Part shown: piece after piece, positions 7,685-15,757 of the stretch | Numbering within the stretch: the first letter of the stretch is position 1 | Layout of the letters: each line of letters begins with the position of its first letter | IMG/VR virus record: IMGVR_UViG_3300045836_000148 | Location: 1-63,678 of that record | Strand: one strand, 5' to 3' | DNA: 63,678 nucleotides | DNA from: a virus | The notes under the pieces: generated by a model | Database searches by the model: none | Seen by the model: only the letters and a program-made list of their open reading frames with translations | Told to the model about the DNA's origin: nothing | Position numbers and translations under genes: made by a program

Positions 7685-9730
7685 CTACCGCAGCGCGCGT
7701 CGCGGCGAGTAGTGAATCGTCGTCGTGTTGATCGTGAACGGCGCGATGCAGTTGGACGAGCCCGTGACGGCGAGCGCGACGTTCTCGGCGCTGCCCGTCA
7801 TCTCGACCTCGATCGGGCCCAGGGCCCGGCCGTCCCAGTAGAACGACTCCCAGTACATCGCGTCCCAGTAGTTCTGCCCCAGTGCCGTCGTGTAGGCCGC
7901 AGGCAGCGTCACGTCGTGGATCGTCGCGTCCGCATAGCTCAGGTCATATCCCACGTTGAACTGCGCGAAACTCGTGCCGTTCACCTCGAGGGCGGCCTTG
8001 CGGAAGCGCTTGATCTCGCGCGCATTGCCGATCGCGTTGAAGTTCAACCGCAGCGCCCAGTCGATGTTCTGCCCGTCGCAGCTGGTGCCCGCGTCGAGCA
8101 TGTAGACGTAGCCGTTCGAGGAGCCGAAGAAGGACGCCTCGGGCGTCGTACCGGTGCTCGGGCCCTCGCACCAGCAGTACACCGGGTTCGGGAAGTAGAC
8201 GGGCATGGCGCCCATCGTCGTCCCGTTGTTGATCGTGATGTACAGGCCGTAGCCGTCGCTGTAGAAGATCCGGTACTGGCCTTTCTCGCGGTTCAAGCCG
8301 GCCGCCGTCGCCTTGCCGCGGTGCGCCTGGATGAACGGGCGCACCGCCAGCGTGAGCGTGTCACTGTCGAAATTGCCGTAGTTCTTCGACGTGTTCATCG
8401 AGACCACGCCGCGGTCGGCGAGCTGGTAGCTCTGCTCCATGTTCTGCACGGTGTTGAACGTCGCGCCCAGGCCCGTGTTGAACGGCACCATCTGCCACGT
8501 CGACGCGCCAGTGCCGTACAGGATGTAGGTCGTTGACGTAGTGAAGACGCCGAGCGCGCCAGTGCTCTGATTGCCCGGCAGGATCGAGAAGCCGGTGACC
8601 GGGTTGTCCGTCACGATCTCGCCCGCGCCGACCACTGCCGACCACTGGTACGGCAGGTTCAGCGCCGAGAACTGGATGCTCGGGCCGAAGGCGAAGAAAA
8701 GGAAGGACTTGTGCACGACGACGCACTGCGGCGTGTCGCTTGCCATGCCGGTGCGGATCGGCACGAGCGTCGTGCCATCGAACTCCCAACCGCAGTTCAG
8801 GCCGTCGCAGCCGTAGAGCTTCGTGGGCTGCGCGCCCCCGAAGTTGTTCGCCACGGTCTGCACGTTGCCGCCGGGCAACAACGTGATCTGCGTCGGCACG
8901 GCGGTCATCGTGGCGCAGCTGGTCGCACCGACCTTGATCGCCTCGCCCGCGGTGAACGTGCCCGTGATGCTCTTGACGATGAGGCGGCCGGCGCCCGCAG
9001 CGCCCCAGGCGCCGGACTCGAGCACCGCGCGCATCACGATCGCAGTCGCGCCACTGCTGCCACCGGTGATCGTGGCGCCGTCGTTGATCTGCGTCGTGCC
9101 ACTCGAGAACGACAGCTGCGAGCCGAACAGCACCGTCGTCCAGCCCGCGCCAGAGGACTTGTACATGCCGAGCGCCGTGCCGGACGTGTTGTCCCGCCAC
9201 GCGTAGACGGAGCCAGCGTAGTACGCCACGCCGCGCACCGGGCCACTGCCGGGCACCGGCTGGATGACGGCGCGGTATGCATCCGCCGCGGCAGCCTGGT
9301 ACTGCGCCGCGAGCAGCCCGGTCGCCTGCGAGCCGACCTGGGTCACGGTGCCGACAGGAGTGCCCCCCACGCTGACCGTGTCGCCGGACAGCGGTGCGCC
9401 CGTAGCCATCGTGTAGTAGATCGACGTCCCGTCGTTCACTACGGCCAGGCCCGAGGCGCCCGAGCTGGTGGTGAACATCGTGCCAACCGTCACGCCGGAG
9501 GTCGAGTTCATCTTGAACGCGCCGAGCGTGGCCGCGCTCGGGGCCGGGCGGCCGTCGAAGCGCTCGTACCCCGCGATGCGCGTGTAGCCGCCGGTGATCG
9601 AGACCTCGAAGTTCAGCGAGTCGCGCGCGACCCCCGGGGCCAGCGACTGGGGCGGCGTGACCAGGTCGAGGCCGCCCTTCAGCTGATACGACGAGAACTG
9701 GATCGGGGCGAAGCCGGGAGCGCGCGCCAT
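7685..9730 (-). CDS. tail hub/stabilisation protein, 681 aa
   Basis: Start placed at ATG 9730, just after the neck protein stop. The N terminus QLKGGLDLVTPPQSLAPGVA followed by LNFEVSITGGYTRIAGYERF is characteristic of a podovirus tail protein that joins the neck to the fibre. The rest is beta-rich with repeated ligand-like turns and few charged helices. By position (after the adaptor, before the fibre) it corresponds to the P22 gp10 or T7 gp12 functional slot, the tail nozzle or hub. Function is from order and composition only. Confidence 0.65.
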   Translation of the reverse strand: MARAPGFAPIQFSSYQLKGGLDLVTPPQSLAPGVARDSLNFEVSITGGYTRIAGYERFDGRPAPSAATLGAFKMNSTSGVTVGTMFTTSSGASGLAVVNDGTSIYYTMATGAPLSGDTVSVGGTPVGTVTQVGSQATGLLAAQYQAAAADAYRAVIQPVPGSGPVRGVAYYAGSVYAWRDNTSGTALGMYKSSGAGWTTVLFGSQLSFSSGTTQINDGATITGGSSGATAIVMRAVLESGAWGAAGAGRLIVKSITGTFTAGEAIKVGATSCATMTAVPTQITLLPGGNVQTVANNFGGAQPTKLYGCDGLNCGWEFDGTTLVPIRTGMASDTPQCVVVHKSFLFFAFGPSIQFSALNLPYQWSAVVGAGEIVTDNPVTGFSILPGNQSTGALGVFTTSTTYILYGTGASTWQMVPFNTGLGATFNTVQNMEQSYQLADRGVVSMNTSKNYGNFDSDTLTLAVRPFIQAHRGKATAAGLNREKGQYRIFYSDGYGLYITINNGTTMGAMPVYFPNPVYCWCEGPSTGTTPEASFFGSSNGYVYMLDAGTSCDGQNIDWALRLNFNAIGNAREIKRFRKAALEVNGTSFAQFNVGYDLSYADATIHDVTLPAAYTTALGQNYWDAMYWESFYWDGRALGPIEVEMTGSAENVALAVTGSSNCIAPFTINTTTIHYSPRRALR

Positions 9731-9732
9731 GA

Positions 9733-10428
9733 TCAGAGCGGAGGCCCGAACGTCACGGGCGGCATGTAGTCGCGCAGCAGCTGCTGCCACACGCGCTTCT
9801 TGCCGGCCGCCGCGCGCTGCGCCACCTCGGGCGCGGACTCGTACGCGGCGTACCGCTCCATCGTCTCGTAGACGAGGAGCATGTGGTACTTGACCGGCAG
9901 GTCGTTGCCCGCGCTCGACGGATCGTCGGAATCGGCGGACAGCGCGGTCGGCGCGCGGAAATACTCCGCGACGACCGTGTAGACGTCGTCGGGGATCGGG
10001 CCGAGCTGCAGGGAATGATCCTGGGGGTTCACGGCCATGGTCACAGGCCGCGTCTGCATCGTGCGGTTCGCACCGAAGAGCCAGACGCGCAAGAACGTGT
10101 CCCAGTCCTGCGGTGGCAGGATCATCTCGTCACCGTAGCCGATGGCCGCGTGATAGCAGCGGAAGCTGTTCAGCTTCCAGTTCACGGGCCCGGTGATGCC
10201 GATGTCGGTCGGGGCGTAGTTCGCCTTCCCAGGCGTCGTGTTGAACGTGGCCGTCTTGCGCATCCACTGCCAGTCCGGCTTCGCGATCTGCAGGTCGTTC
10301 CAGGCGTCCTGCATCCACGTGAGGAAACGCTGCCCCTCGAGCGTGAGGCCGGTTTGCACGGTCGCCAGCGGCTGGCCGGAGACGCCGCACTCTTGGCGCG
10401 CGCGGTTAATCAGGGCGAGCAGATTCAT
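9733..10428 (-). CDS. head-to-tail adaptor protein, 231 aa
   Basis: Helical N terminus MNLLALINRARQECGVSGQPLATVQTGL, then LTWMQDAWNDLQIAKPDWQWMRKTATF, the pattern of podovirus neck or adaptor proteins (T7 gp11/P22 gp4 slot). The C terminus has LPVKYHMLLVYETMERYAAYESAPEVAQRA, a conserved helix of the same group. It connects portal and tail hub. Its start overlaps the end of the GIY-YIG endonuclease gene by 23 bases, suggesting the endonuclease was inserted just upstream. Confidence 0.75.
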   Translation of the reverse strand: MNLLALINRARQECGVSGQPLATVQTGLTLEGQRFLTWMQDAWNDLQIAKPDWQWMRKTATFNTTPGKANYAPTDIGITGPVNWKLNSFRCYHAAIGYGDEMILPPQDWDTFLRVWLFGANRTMQTRPVTMAVNPQDHSLQLGPIPDDVYTVVAEYFRAPTALSADSDDPSSAGNDLPVKYHMLLVYETMERYAAYESAPEVAQRAAAGKKRVWQQLLRDYMPPVTFGPPL

Positions 10429-10900
10429 GCGTATCCTTCTTCGTGCCGCACGGCCACTTGCCCCGCTTCACTCGGTACGCGATGGCTTGTCGGGTGACGC
10501 CCAGCTCGTGCGCCCACTCGCGCAAGGGGCGCGTCGTACCATCCAGCCCTTCGATCCATCGGCAACGACGGGGCGAGTGCTTGAGGTTCGATGCGCTCAG
10601 TCGCGCGCGATGCTCAGGCGAAAAGCGCATCCCCGAGAGGCCCTCGCCACCGTCCGTCAGGTTGACCAAGGGGTCGCCCCGACGACGGAACCGTTCAATC
10701 AAGACGCGTTCGTGCTCGAACGCATCGTCTTCGTTCTCCCACACTGCCAGCAGAAGCACGATCCTTCCGTGCTTACGGGCGACGCGCTGCCAGTACGCCG
10801 AGCGTCCCGACCTCCGATAGGCGCGTTCCATCGAACCTTTTCCCGCATACATCACGCGGAGATCGTCCGCGCGGAGATGCAGGTAGGTATAGAACGACAT
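10406..10900 (-). CDS. GIY-YIG homing endonuclease, 164 aa
   Basis: Opens with YTYLHLRADDLRVMYAGKGSMERAYRRSGRS, the GIY-YIG fold signature (Y-x-Y, then Y-x-G-K-G, then Arg). A conserved Glu lies in EHERVLIERF, and NLTDGGEGLSGMRFSPEHRARLS is an NUMOD3 DNA-binding motif. A C-terminal HTH (LREWAHELGVTRQAIAYRVKRG) reads DNA sequence. Such free-standing enzymes nick or cut phage DNA lacking the insertion and spread by repair. It lies between two structural genes with overlapping ends and has no obvious structural role, so it is probably a selfish insertion. Confidence 0.85.
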   Translation of the reverse strand: MSFYTYLHLRADDLRVMYAGKGSMERAYRRSGRSAYWQRVARKHGRIVLLLAVWENEDDAFEHERVLIERFRRRGDPLVNLTDGGEGLSGMRFSPEHRARLSASNLKHSPRRCRWIEGLDGTTRPLREWAHELGVTRQAIAYRVKRGKWPCGTKKDTHESARPD

Positions 10901-11388
10901 CAGTCCTCGCCGAGGATGCGCTCCAGCCAGGCGCGACCGCGCGGGTTCGGATCGCCGACGATCTCGAACGGGTACACGATCGCGCTGTGGCCGATCATCT
11001 CGTTGCCCGACTCGGGATCCATCGGGTTGCGGGTCGGCTGCGTGTAGCGCGTCTCGCGCATGCGCGCCAGCACCTCGACGAAGCAGCGCTTGATCTCGAC
11101 GACGCGGCCGCGCGGGATCTGCACGCGGTTGGTCGGGCTGTTGACCGTGACGGTCACGAACGGCGGCGCATTCGGATCGGTGGTCGTATGCACGCGGATC
11201 TTGATGCGCTCGTTCATGAACGCCTCGTCCCGCGCGACATCGGCCAGATCGCTCTCGGTGATCGGCTCAATCACGGGCTCGTCGTCGGACACGACGATCT
11301 GCGGGACGTCATGGATGACGCCATGCGAGGCAAGCTCGTCGGCGAGCTTGCGCTGCGCCGCCGAGGCGGTGATGACGGTACGACTCAT
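10900..11388 (-). CDS. putative neck/virion structural protein, 162 aa
   Basis: The central part (NERIKIRVHTTTDPNAPPFVTVTVN) is beta-stranded and is followed by VVEIKRCFVEVLARMRETRYTQ, a pattern I associate with an uncharacterised structural protein downstream of N4-gp56-type capsid genes. It lies after the decoration proteins and before the adaptor, so a head or neck role is likely. Its stop overlaps the start of the endonuclease gene in an ATGA. Confidence 0.6.
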   Translation of the reverse strand: MSRTVITASAAQRKLADELASHGVIHDVPQIVVSDDEPVIEPITESDLADVARDEAFMNERIKIRVHTTTDPNAPPFVTVTVNSPTNRVQIPRGRVVEIKRCFVEVLARMRETRYTQPTRNPMDPESGNEMIGHSAIVYPFEIVGDPNPRGRAWLERILGED

Positions 11389-11411
11389 GAGGTGTCCTGG
11401 TGGGGAGAGGA

Positions 11412-11436
11412 GCCCCGGGGCTAGTCCCCCCGGGGC
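11412..11436 (-). terminator. strong stem-loop after the decoration genes
   Basis: A nine-base stem GCCCCGGGG / CCCCGGGGC with a seven-base loop lies between the end of the second decoration gene (11444) and the next start (11388). No U-run follows, so it is either a partial terminator or an RNA-stabilising hairpin that limits expression of the neck genes relative to the capsid genes. Confidence 0.5.
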
Positions 11437-11443
11437 GTATTGC

Positions 11444-11905
11444 TTAGAAGCCGGAGGCCGGCAGCAGGCAGAGGTTGAAGTAGTTCGTCGTCACGCCGGC
11501 CGCGTTGAACGCCGTGGTGCCCGGCACGAAGGCCGAGCCCGAGGCGTTGTAGACGCTGGCGACGCCGATCAGGGTGCGCGAGCCGGGGTTCGGCGGAGGC
11601 GCGACCTTGTCGGTGCCGGTGGTCACGACGCTGACCGGGCCCTGCGTCACGGTCAGGTTGCCGGAGCTGTCGAGCCACACGCCGAAGTTCGACTTCGAGC
11701 CGTTCGGGATGTTGGTCAGCACGAAGTTGCTCGGGGTCGCCAGAGCGAACGTCGCGACCGCGTTCTTCGCCGTCTGGTAGACGCCGTCGAGCGTGTAGTT
11801 CGCGGTGGCCGCCGTCGACAGCTGGTTGGTCGAGGAGCCGATGCCGAGGCCGACGTTCGAGAAGCAGAAGCTGCCGCCGATGGCCTCTTCGAGGTTGAGA
11901 GACAT
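11444..11905 (-). CDS. head decoration protein paralogue B, 153 aa
   Basis: Beta-rich protein following the capsid gene and its paralogue. It shares with the adjacent gene the block IPNGSK-x2-x-G-x3-D-x2-GNLT-x2-QG-x-V and a later YNASGSAFVPGTTAF segment, equivalent to ENGTGSTFTGGTTAL in the neighbour. The two are therefore a tandem duplication. Location directly after the capsid gene suggests outer-capsid decoration or cement proteins. No enzymatic motif is present. Confidence 0.7.
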   Translation of the reverse strand: MSLNLEEAIGGSFCFSNVGLGIGSSTNQLSTAATANYTLDGVYQTAKNAVATFALATPSNFVLTNIPNGSKSNFGVWLDSSGNLTVTQGPVSVVTTGTDKVAPPPNPGSRTLIGVASVYNASGSAFVPGTTAFNAAGVTTNYFNLCLLPASGF

Positions 11906-11925
11906 GGTTGTGTCCTTTCGCTTGT

Positions 11926-12426
11926 TCAGAGCACCGAGAGCGGCTGAATGCCGTCCGGCTGGTTCACGTAGGTCACCGTCAGCGACGCCGTGTCGAGGGC
12001 GGTCGTGCCGCCCGTGAAGGTCGAGCCCGTGCCGTTCTCGATCACCAGGTAGCCCACCGCCACCGTCCAGTCCGGCAGCGCGGGGAACGTCAGCTGGCCG
12101 ACGCTGGCCGCGACGCCGCCCTGCAGCATCGTCAGGTTCCCGTTCACGTCGGTGACGAAGCCGATGACCTGCTTGGAGCCGTTCGGGATCGACACGCCGG
12201 TCAGCGCCGGCATCGCCGTGCCCGAGGCGATCTTCACGAGGACACCGTTCACGAGCACGAAGCTCGCGGTCGTGGTCTTCGCGAAGGTCGCGCCCGCGCC
12301 GTTGATCGCCAACGTCACCGGGGCGACGACCTGGCTGCCGAAGATCGAGACGAAGATCCCGCGCACGAACGCGTTGCGCGCGAACGCATCGCTGATGTCC
12401 TGGGCGTACTTCTTGAGGATGTTCAT
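11926..12426 (-). CDS. head decoration protein paralogue A, 166 aa
   Basis: First gene after the major capsid gene, with AAAGGA seven bases before ATG 12426. A short basic helix (MNILKKYAQDISDAFARNAF) leads into a beta-rich domain with VSIPNGSKQVIGFVTDVNGN, homologous to the next gene. Probably a capsid decoration or head fibre-like protein. The helical N-terminal extension is absent from the paralogue, hinting at different attachment. Confidence 0.7.
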   Translation of the reverse strand: MNILKKYAQDISDAFARNAFVRGIFVSIFGSQVVAPVTLAINGAGATFAKTTTASFVLVNGVLVKIASGTAMPALTGVSIPNGSKQVIGFVTDVNGNLTMLQGGVAASVGQLTFPALPDWTVAVGYLVIENGTGSTFTGGTTALDTASLTVTYVNQPDGIQPLSVL

Positions 12427-12441
12427 GGCTGTCCTTTCAGG

Positions 12442-12461
12442 ACGGGGGCCGAGGCCCCCGT
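12442..12461 (-). terminator. stem-loop directly downstream of the capsid gene
   Basis: Nine-base perfect stem ACGGGGGCC / GGCCCCCGT with a two-base spacer lies five bases after the capsid stop. It lacks a U-tract. Hairpins in this place often act as partial terminators or protect capsid mRNA from 3' decay, raising capsid output over downstream genes. Confidence 0.55.
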
Positions 12462-12466
12462 GTTCC

Positions 12467-13540
12467 TTACAGCGCCGAGACGCCGCACTCGAGACGAGCC
12501 ATCCACGCCTCGTTCAGCCGCACGCAGTTGAACCAGGTCGTGGCACCCACGTAGCCGAACTGGCCGAGCGGGTTCGCGTGGGTGATCGTGCCGCTCTTGA
12601 GCACGGTCGGCTTGATGGCGTTCATGCCCTTGAGCGCGACCTGGCCCCAGCAGTCGTCACCGATGACGATGAAGGGGTACACGTCGACGTTCGAGCCGCC
12701 CACGCTCAGGCAGCCGTTCATCGTGGAGTTGCCGGCCGCGAGGAACGGCACCAGCAGCGGGGACTTGATGAAGCGGAAGTCCTCGCAGCTGCCGATCTCG
12801 TTGTCGTGGATCGGCTTGTACGAACCGTAATCCTCGACGCGGGTGAAGCCCGGCAGGTTGCGGATGTCGGCCACCGCGTCCGTGTGCACGAACACGATGA
12901 ACGCCGGCTGCACCGCGCGGGTCGCGAAGTTCACGCCCGGGGCGACGCGCTGCGTCACGCGCTTGGCGCGGTTCGACTCGAGGGTACGAGCGGACTTGCG
13001 CAGCGCGTTCAGGGTGACGGTCGTGTTCACCGTGGCGCGGCTCGAGCCGTTGGCGTAGACGACGGTCGAGCCCGCCTTCAGCACGCCGTAGCGGATCATC
13101 TCGAGCACTTCGGCCATCGTCTCGCCGGTGAGCTTGACCATCTCGCCCGGGATGTCGTCTTCGTACAGCAGCTCGACCTTCGAGGTGAACTTGAAGAGGA
13201 TGCCGTACTGCTGCAGCGTGACGCTGACGTCCTGGAACGTGATCGTGTTCGCCGCCGGGGTCTGGCCTTCGGACAGCATGAACGCGGTCGGCGCGAGGCC
13301 GGTGTTCGAGCCGCCGGGGGTGCCGACGTAGCGGTTCGAGCCTTCGATCGAGATGCCCGCGGTCGAGGCGAGCAGGGGCAGCGTGCGACGGAACACGATC
13401 GTGTCCGTCTGGTTCTGCGGGATCTCGCGCTGCATGCCGAAGTCACCGAGGACGGTGATCGGCTGGGCGTGGGCGAGCATGTCTTGCGCGGCGCGGATGG
13501 CATTCCGCGATGCCGCGGTGGAGTAACCTTGGATCGACAT
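12467..13540 (-). CDS. major capsid protein, N4-gp56 type, 357 aa
   Basis: Features of the N4-gp56 capsid family are visible: N-terminal GDFGMQREIPQNQTDTIVFRRTLPL, then QDVSVTLQQYGILFKFTSKVELLYED, and later RAVQPAFIVFVHTDAVADIRNLPGF with VYPFIVIGDDCWGQVALKG near the end. It would form the HK97-fold shell. It follows the scaffold gene directly, the usual order, and is followed by a stem-loop and two decoration genes. Length fits the family. Confidence 0.9.
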   Translation of the reverse strand: MSIQGYSTAASRNAIRAAQDMLAHAQPITVLGDFGMQREIPQNQTDTIVFRRTLPLLASTAGISIEGSNRYVGTPGGSNTGLAPTAFMLSEGQTPAANTITFQDVSVTLQQYGILFKFTSKVELLYEDDIPGEMVKLTGETMAEVLEMIRYGVLKAGSTVVYANGSSRATVNTTVTLNALRKSARTLESNRAKRVTQRVAPGVNFATRAVQPAFIVFVHTDAVADIRNLPGFTRVEDYGSYKPIHDNEIGSCEDFRFIKSPLLVPFLAAGNSTMNGCLSVGGSNVDVYPFIVIGDDCWGQVALKGMNAIKPTVLKSGTITHANPLGQFGYVGATTWFNCVRLNEAWMARLECGVSAL

Positions 13541-13555
13541 CGTGATGTCCCTTTC

Positions 13556-14497
13556 TCAGTACGCGAGCCCAGCGTTCCGGCGCTGGGCGCGCTTGCGTTC
13601 GTATTCCCAAGCCTCCTTGGGGCTCATCTGGTCGGGCGTCTTCTGCGTCGCCACCGGTGCGGCGCCCGGGCGGGCGCTGACGGCGGCGGCGAGCTTCGTG
13701 CTGCGTTGCTGCTGCTGTTGCGCGGCGGTCTGCGCCGTCGCGGCCTGGTAGGTGTCCAGAAGGCGGATCGCGTCCGCGGCCCGCTCGCTGCCGCTCAAGG
13801 CGCGCAGCTCGGGGGACTGCTGCTGGTACCAGGCAGCGAACTCCGGCGTGTTGATGACCGCCTTCCAGTCCCCGTGCTTGCCTTCGACCTTCGCCTCTTC
13901 GATCGCACGCGCGGTCGCGGCACGCTCACCGGCCAGGCGCTCGTTGACCATCGCCTCGACTTGCGCCGGGGACAGGCCATCGGTTTGCTTGGACGTGAGG
14001 CCCGCGAGCGACGCCTGCACGAACTGCTCGGTCGCATCGGCCCACTCGGGGAAATCGGCGCGGAGGGCTTCCCACTTCTTCGTGTCGCCCTGCGCCGCCT
14101 GGATCTGCGCGTTGGTCGGCCCCGCGTTGCCGACGGCCTTCGCCGCCTGCTTCGCGCTGTCGATCTCGCGCTGCATCGCTGCCACCCGCCCTTCGGCGGT
14201 CTTCACGTGCTGGATCAGTTGCGGGAGCTGCGCGACCTGCTGCTCGAGGTGCTCGAGCTTCTCGAGTCGCTGCCGAACCTCCGGGGAGAGTCCAGCAAAC
14301 GGGTCGGTCTGCTCTTGCGCCTGCGCGCTGTTGGTCGTCTTGCTTTCCTGGGTCTGCTCGGTCGACGGTTGCTCGATCTGCTCTTCGGGGGTCGCGACGG
14401 TCTTGCTCGAGGGCGACTCTTCGCCGGCCTCGCGCTCCTGCGCAATCTCGTTCCAGAGCTTCTGGGCGTCGTCGGCTTGTGCGGTGTCACCAGCCAC
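13556..14497 (-). CDS. capsid scaffolding protein, 313 aa
   Basis: Strongly acidic, Gln/Glu/Ala-rich helical protein with coiled-coil segments (LEKLEHLEQQVAQLPQLIQHV, AMQREIDSAKQAAKAV) and a basic C terminus (WEYERKRAQRRNAGLAY) that could contact the capsid floor. Low cysteine and aromatic content, position immediately before the capsid gene and length all fit a scaffold. It begins 26 bases after the upstream gene ends. Confidence 0.85.
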   Translation of the reverse strand: MAGDTAQADDAQKLWNEIAQEREAGEESPSSKTVATPEEQIEQPSTEQTQESKTTNSAQAQEQTDPFAGLSPEVRQRLEKLEHLEQQVAQLPQLIQHVKTAEGRVAAMQREIDSAKQAAKAVGNAGPTNAQIQAAQGDTKKWEALRADFPEWADATEQFVQASLAGLTSKQTDGLSPAQVEAMVNERLAGERAATARAIEEAKVEGKHGDWKAVINTPEFAAWYQQQSPELRALSGSERAADAIRLLDTYQAATAQTAAQQQQQRSTKLAAAVSARPGAAPVATQKTPDQMSPKEAWEYERKRAQRRNAGLAY

Positions 14498-14523
14498 TGA
14501 CTTCTCCTACTACGTGGTTGCCC

Positions 14524-14751
14524 TCAGTACGAGGGCCAATCCGAATGGGCATGCGCCGACTCGGAGGCTTTCGCGCGCGCTGCCGCTTCGGGCAGGGCGA
14601 GCATTCGTTTGGCGAACCTGATGGCCCCGCGCACGCGCGCGGTTTCTGCCGGCTCCAGGTCACGCTCGAGTTCTGCGCGGAGCTTCTGCAGCTCCGACTC
14701 GGCCCAGCTCGCTACCGCGAGCCAGTCGCCGGATAGAAAGTTGATGGGCAT
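14524..14751 (-). CDS. small helical protein of unknown function, 75 aa
   Basis: Mostly alpha-helical (VASWAESELQKLRAELERDL, ARVRGAIRFAKRMLALPEAAA) with no membrane segment or catalytic motif. Its start codon lies directly at the T-run of the leader terminator, so translation needs read-through from the element at 14884 or transcription from upstream. It precedes the scaffold gene. Function unknown; a head-assembly accessory is possible. Confidence 0.6.
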   Translation of the reverse strand: MPINFLSGDWLAVASWAESELQKLRAELERDLEPAETARVRGAIRFAKRMLALPEAAARAKASESAHAHSDWPSY

Positions 14752-14757
14752 GAAAAA

Positions 14758-14805
14758 GCCGCCTCGAGGGCGGCCAGAAATGACGAAGCCCGCACGGGGC
14801 GGGCT
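14758..14805 (-). terminator. double hairpin terminator in late leader 2
   Basis: Minus-strand order: stem AGCCCGC / GCGGGCT (14787..14805), then GCCGCC-tcgag-GGCGGC followed by TTTTT (14758..14774). The T-run ends one base before the ATG of the next gene. Together with the element at 14884 this gives promoter, leader, terminator, gene, as at the two other late leaders. Confidence 0.75.
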
Positions 14806-14883
14806 ACGGGGTGGGGTATGTGGTGGCGAGGGCCCGAGCTAACGGGTGCATCGAGAACGTCTTCCTGATCCTCGCCTGAGTCG

Positions 14884-14913
14884 GGACGCACTGTCCCGGC
14901 CCGAATAGTACCA
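14884..14913 (-). promoter_or_regulatory. late promoter-like element, copy 2
   Basis: Minus strand TGGTACTAT (extended -10 type) followed by TCGGGCCGGGACAGTGCGTCC. It shares 20 of 30 positions with both other copies and lies immediately after the stop of the 100-residue gene at 14916. About 80 bases downstream are two terminator hairpins, then the head operon (scaffold, capsid). No clear -35 box. Confidence 0.6.
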
Positions 14914-14915
14914 CA

Positions 14916-15218
14916 CTATTGATCAATGTGCGACGGTTGTTCCACACTATCACGCAGCAGACGCCGCTTCTTGACCGGCCCCATGGGCGTCAGCGCGCGG
15001 ATCTTGCGCACCATACCGCGGGGGATGCGCTCGCGCGCGGCGACCAGGCCGGTGCCATCGGGCTCGACGGCGTGCGTCAGCACGATCGCGTCGCGCGTGT
15101 CCTCGAGGAGCCAGCCGACCTGCAGGAAGACCTTCGGCGTCATCGGCGGCGAATTGCGATCGACCCACGGGCCGGCCTCAGCCACGGCGTCTTCCCATTC
15201 CACGCAAACGAGTCTCAT
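14916..15218 (-). CDS. unknown small basic protein after the endolysin, 100 aa
   Basis: ATG 15218 overlaps the endolysin stop as ATGA, and this start fits the coupled reading. The N-terminal half is beta-like (RLVCVEWEDAVAEAGPWVD, FLQVGWLLEDTRDAIVLTHAV). The C terminus is basic (VRKIRALTPMGPVKKRRLLR). Short proteins of the type -GWLLEDTRDAIVLT- with a Lys/Arg-rich tail are common in phages but lack an assigned role. No membrane segment, so it is not an obvious spanin. Confidence 0.65.
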   Translation of the reverse strand: MRLVCVEWEDAVAEAGPWVDRNSPPMTPKVFLQVGWLLEDTRDAIVLTHAVEPDGTGLVAARERIPRGMVRKIRALTPMGPVKKRRLLRDSVEQPSHIDQ

Positions 15219-15715
15219 GCGGCCTCCGAGGCGATGAAGCGCAGATCGTTCGCGAGTCGGGCGTCCCAGCCCTTCGCGAACGTCTGGAAGTTGGAGAGCT
15301 TCGTCCGGTACTCCACGCACTCGGCGACGAAACGAAGCAGCAGGACAATCTGCGGCGTCGCCTTGACGGCGGCCGTGGTGACGGGGCCCCAGTGCCCGTC
15401 ATCCGCAACGCCCGCGGCGGCCTGCAGCTTACGGATCGCGGTCTGGAGGCCCGAATTCACGGCGAACGTCAGGGCCATAAACGCGAGCATCGGCGGCAGG
15501 TCGTCGTAGTGCAGCGGATCGGCGAAGTCACGCCGGTAGATGGCGGTGATCTCTTCGTCCGAAAGCGCCTTGATGTCGAGGTCAGGGTACGAGCGCTTCG
15601 TGATCCCCTTGTTCGTCTCGCCGCCCGGGTCGTCCGTCAGGCCGGGGGTGTAGCCCCCCTCGTCCTTCAGCAGCTGCGCGATGTCCCGGTCGAACATGGT
15701 TCCCATCTGTGACAC
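15215..15715 (-). CDS. endolysin, glycoside hydrolase 108 family, 166 aa
   Basis: N terminus FDRDIAQLLKDEGGYTPGLTDDPGG then TNKGITKRSYPD matches GH108 muramidases. The Glu of DEGGY (residue 19) is the expected catalytic acid. The C-terminal half resembles the family's peptidoglycan-binding domain (LQAAAGVADDGHWGPVTTAAVKA). It hydrolyses the glycan backbone of peptidoglycan at lysis. The GTG start at 15715 is favoured by AAGGT seven bases upstream; ATG 15706 is an alternative. No signal peptide is visible, so export depends on a holin. Confidence 0.9.
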   Translation of the reverse strand: MSQMGTMFDRDIAQLLKDEGGYTPGLTDDPGGETNKGITKRSYPDLDIKALSDEEITAIYRRDFADPLHYDDLPPMLAFMALTFAVNSGLQTAIRKLQAAAGVADDGHWGPVTTAAVKATPQIVLLLRFVAECVEYRTKLSNFQTFAKGWDARLANDLRFIASEAA

Positions 15716-15757
15716 GTTGTGTTACCTTACAGTTGAGTACCGAAAACGGAGGTGAGG

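Noticed and set aside
15720-15736. Operator-like TGTTA site near the endolysin start
   Set aside because: Only one half-site matches; the second half is GTTGA at the required spacing, with too many mismatches.
15715-15757. A sigma70 promoter for the plus-strand 50-codon gene
   Set aside because: No acceptable -35/-10 pair at normal spacing was found in the 45 bases before it, so only the gene itself is reported.
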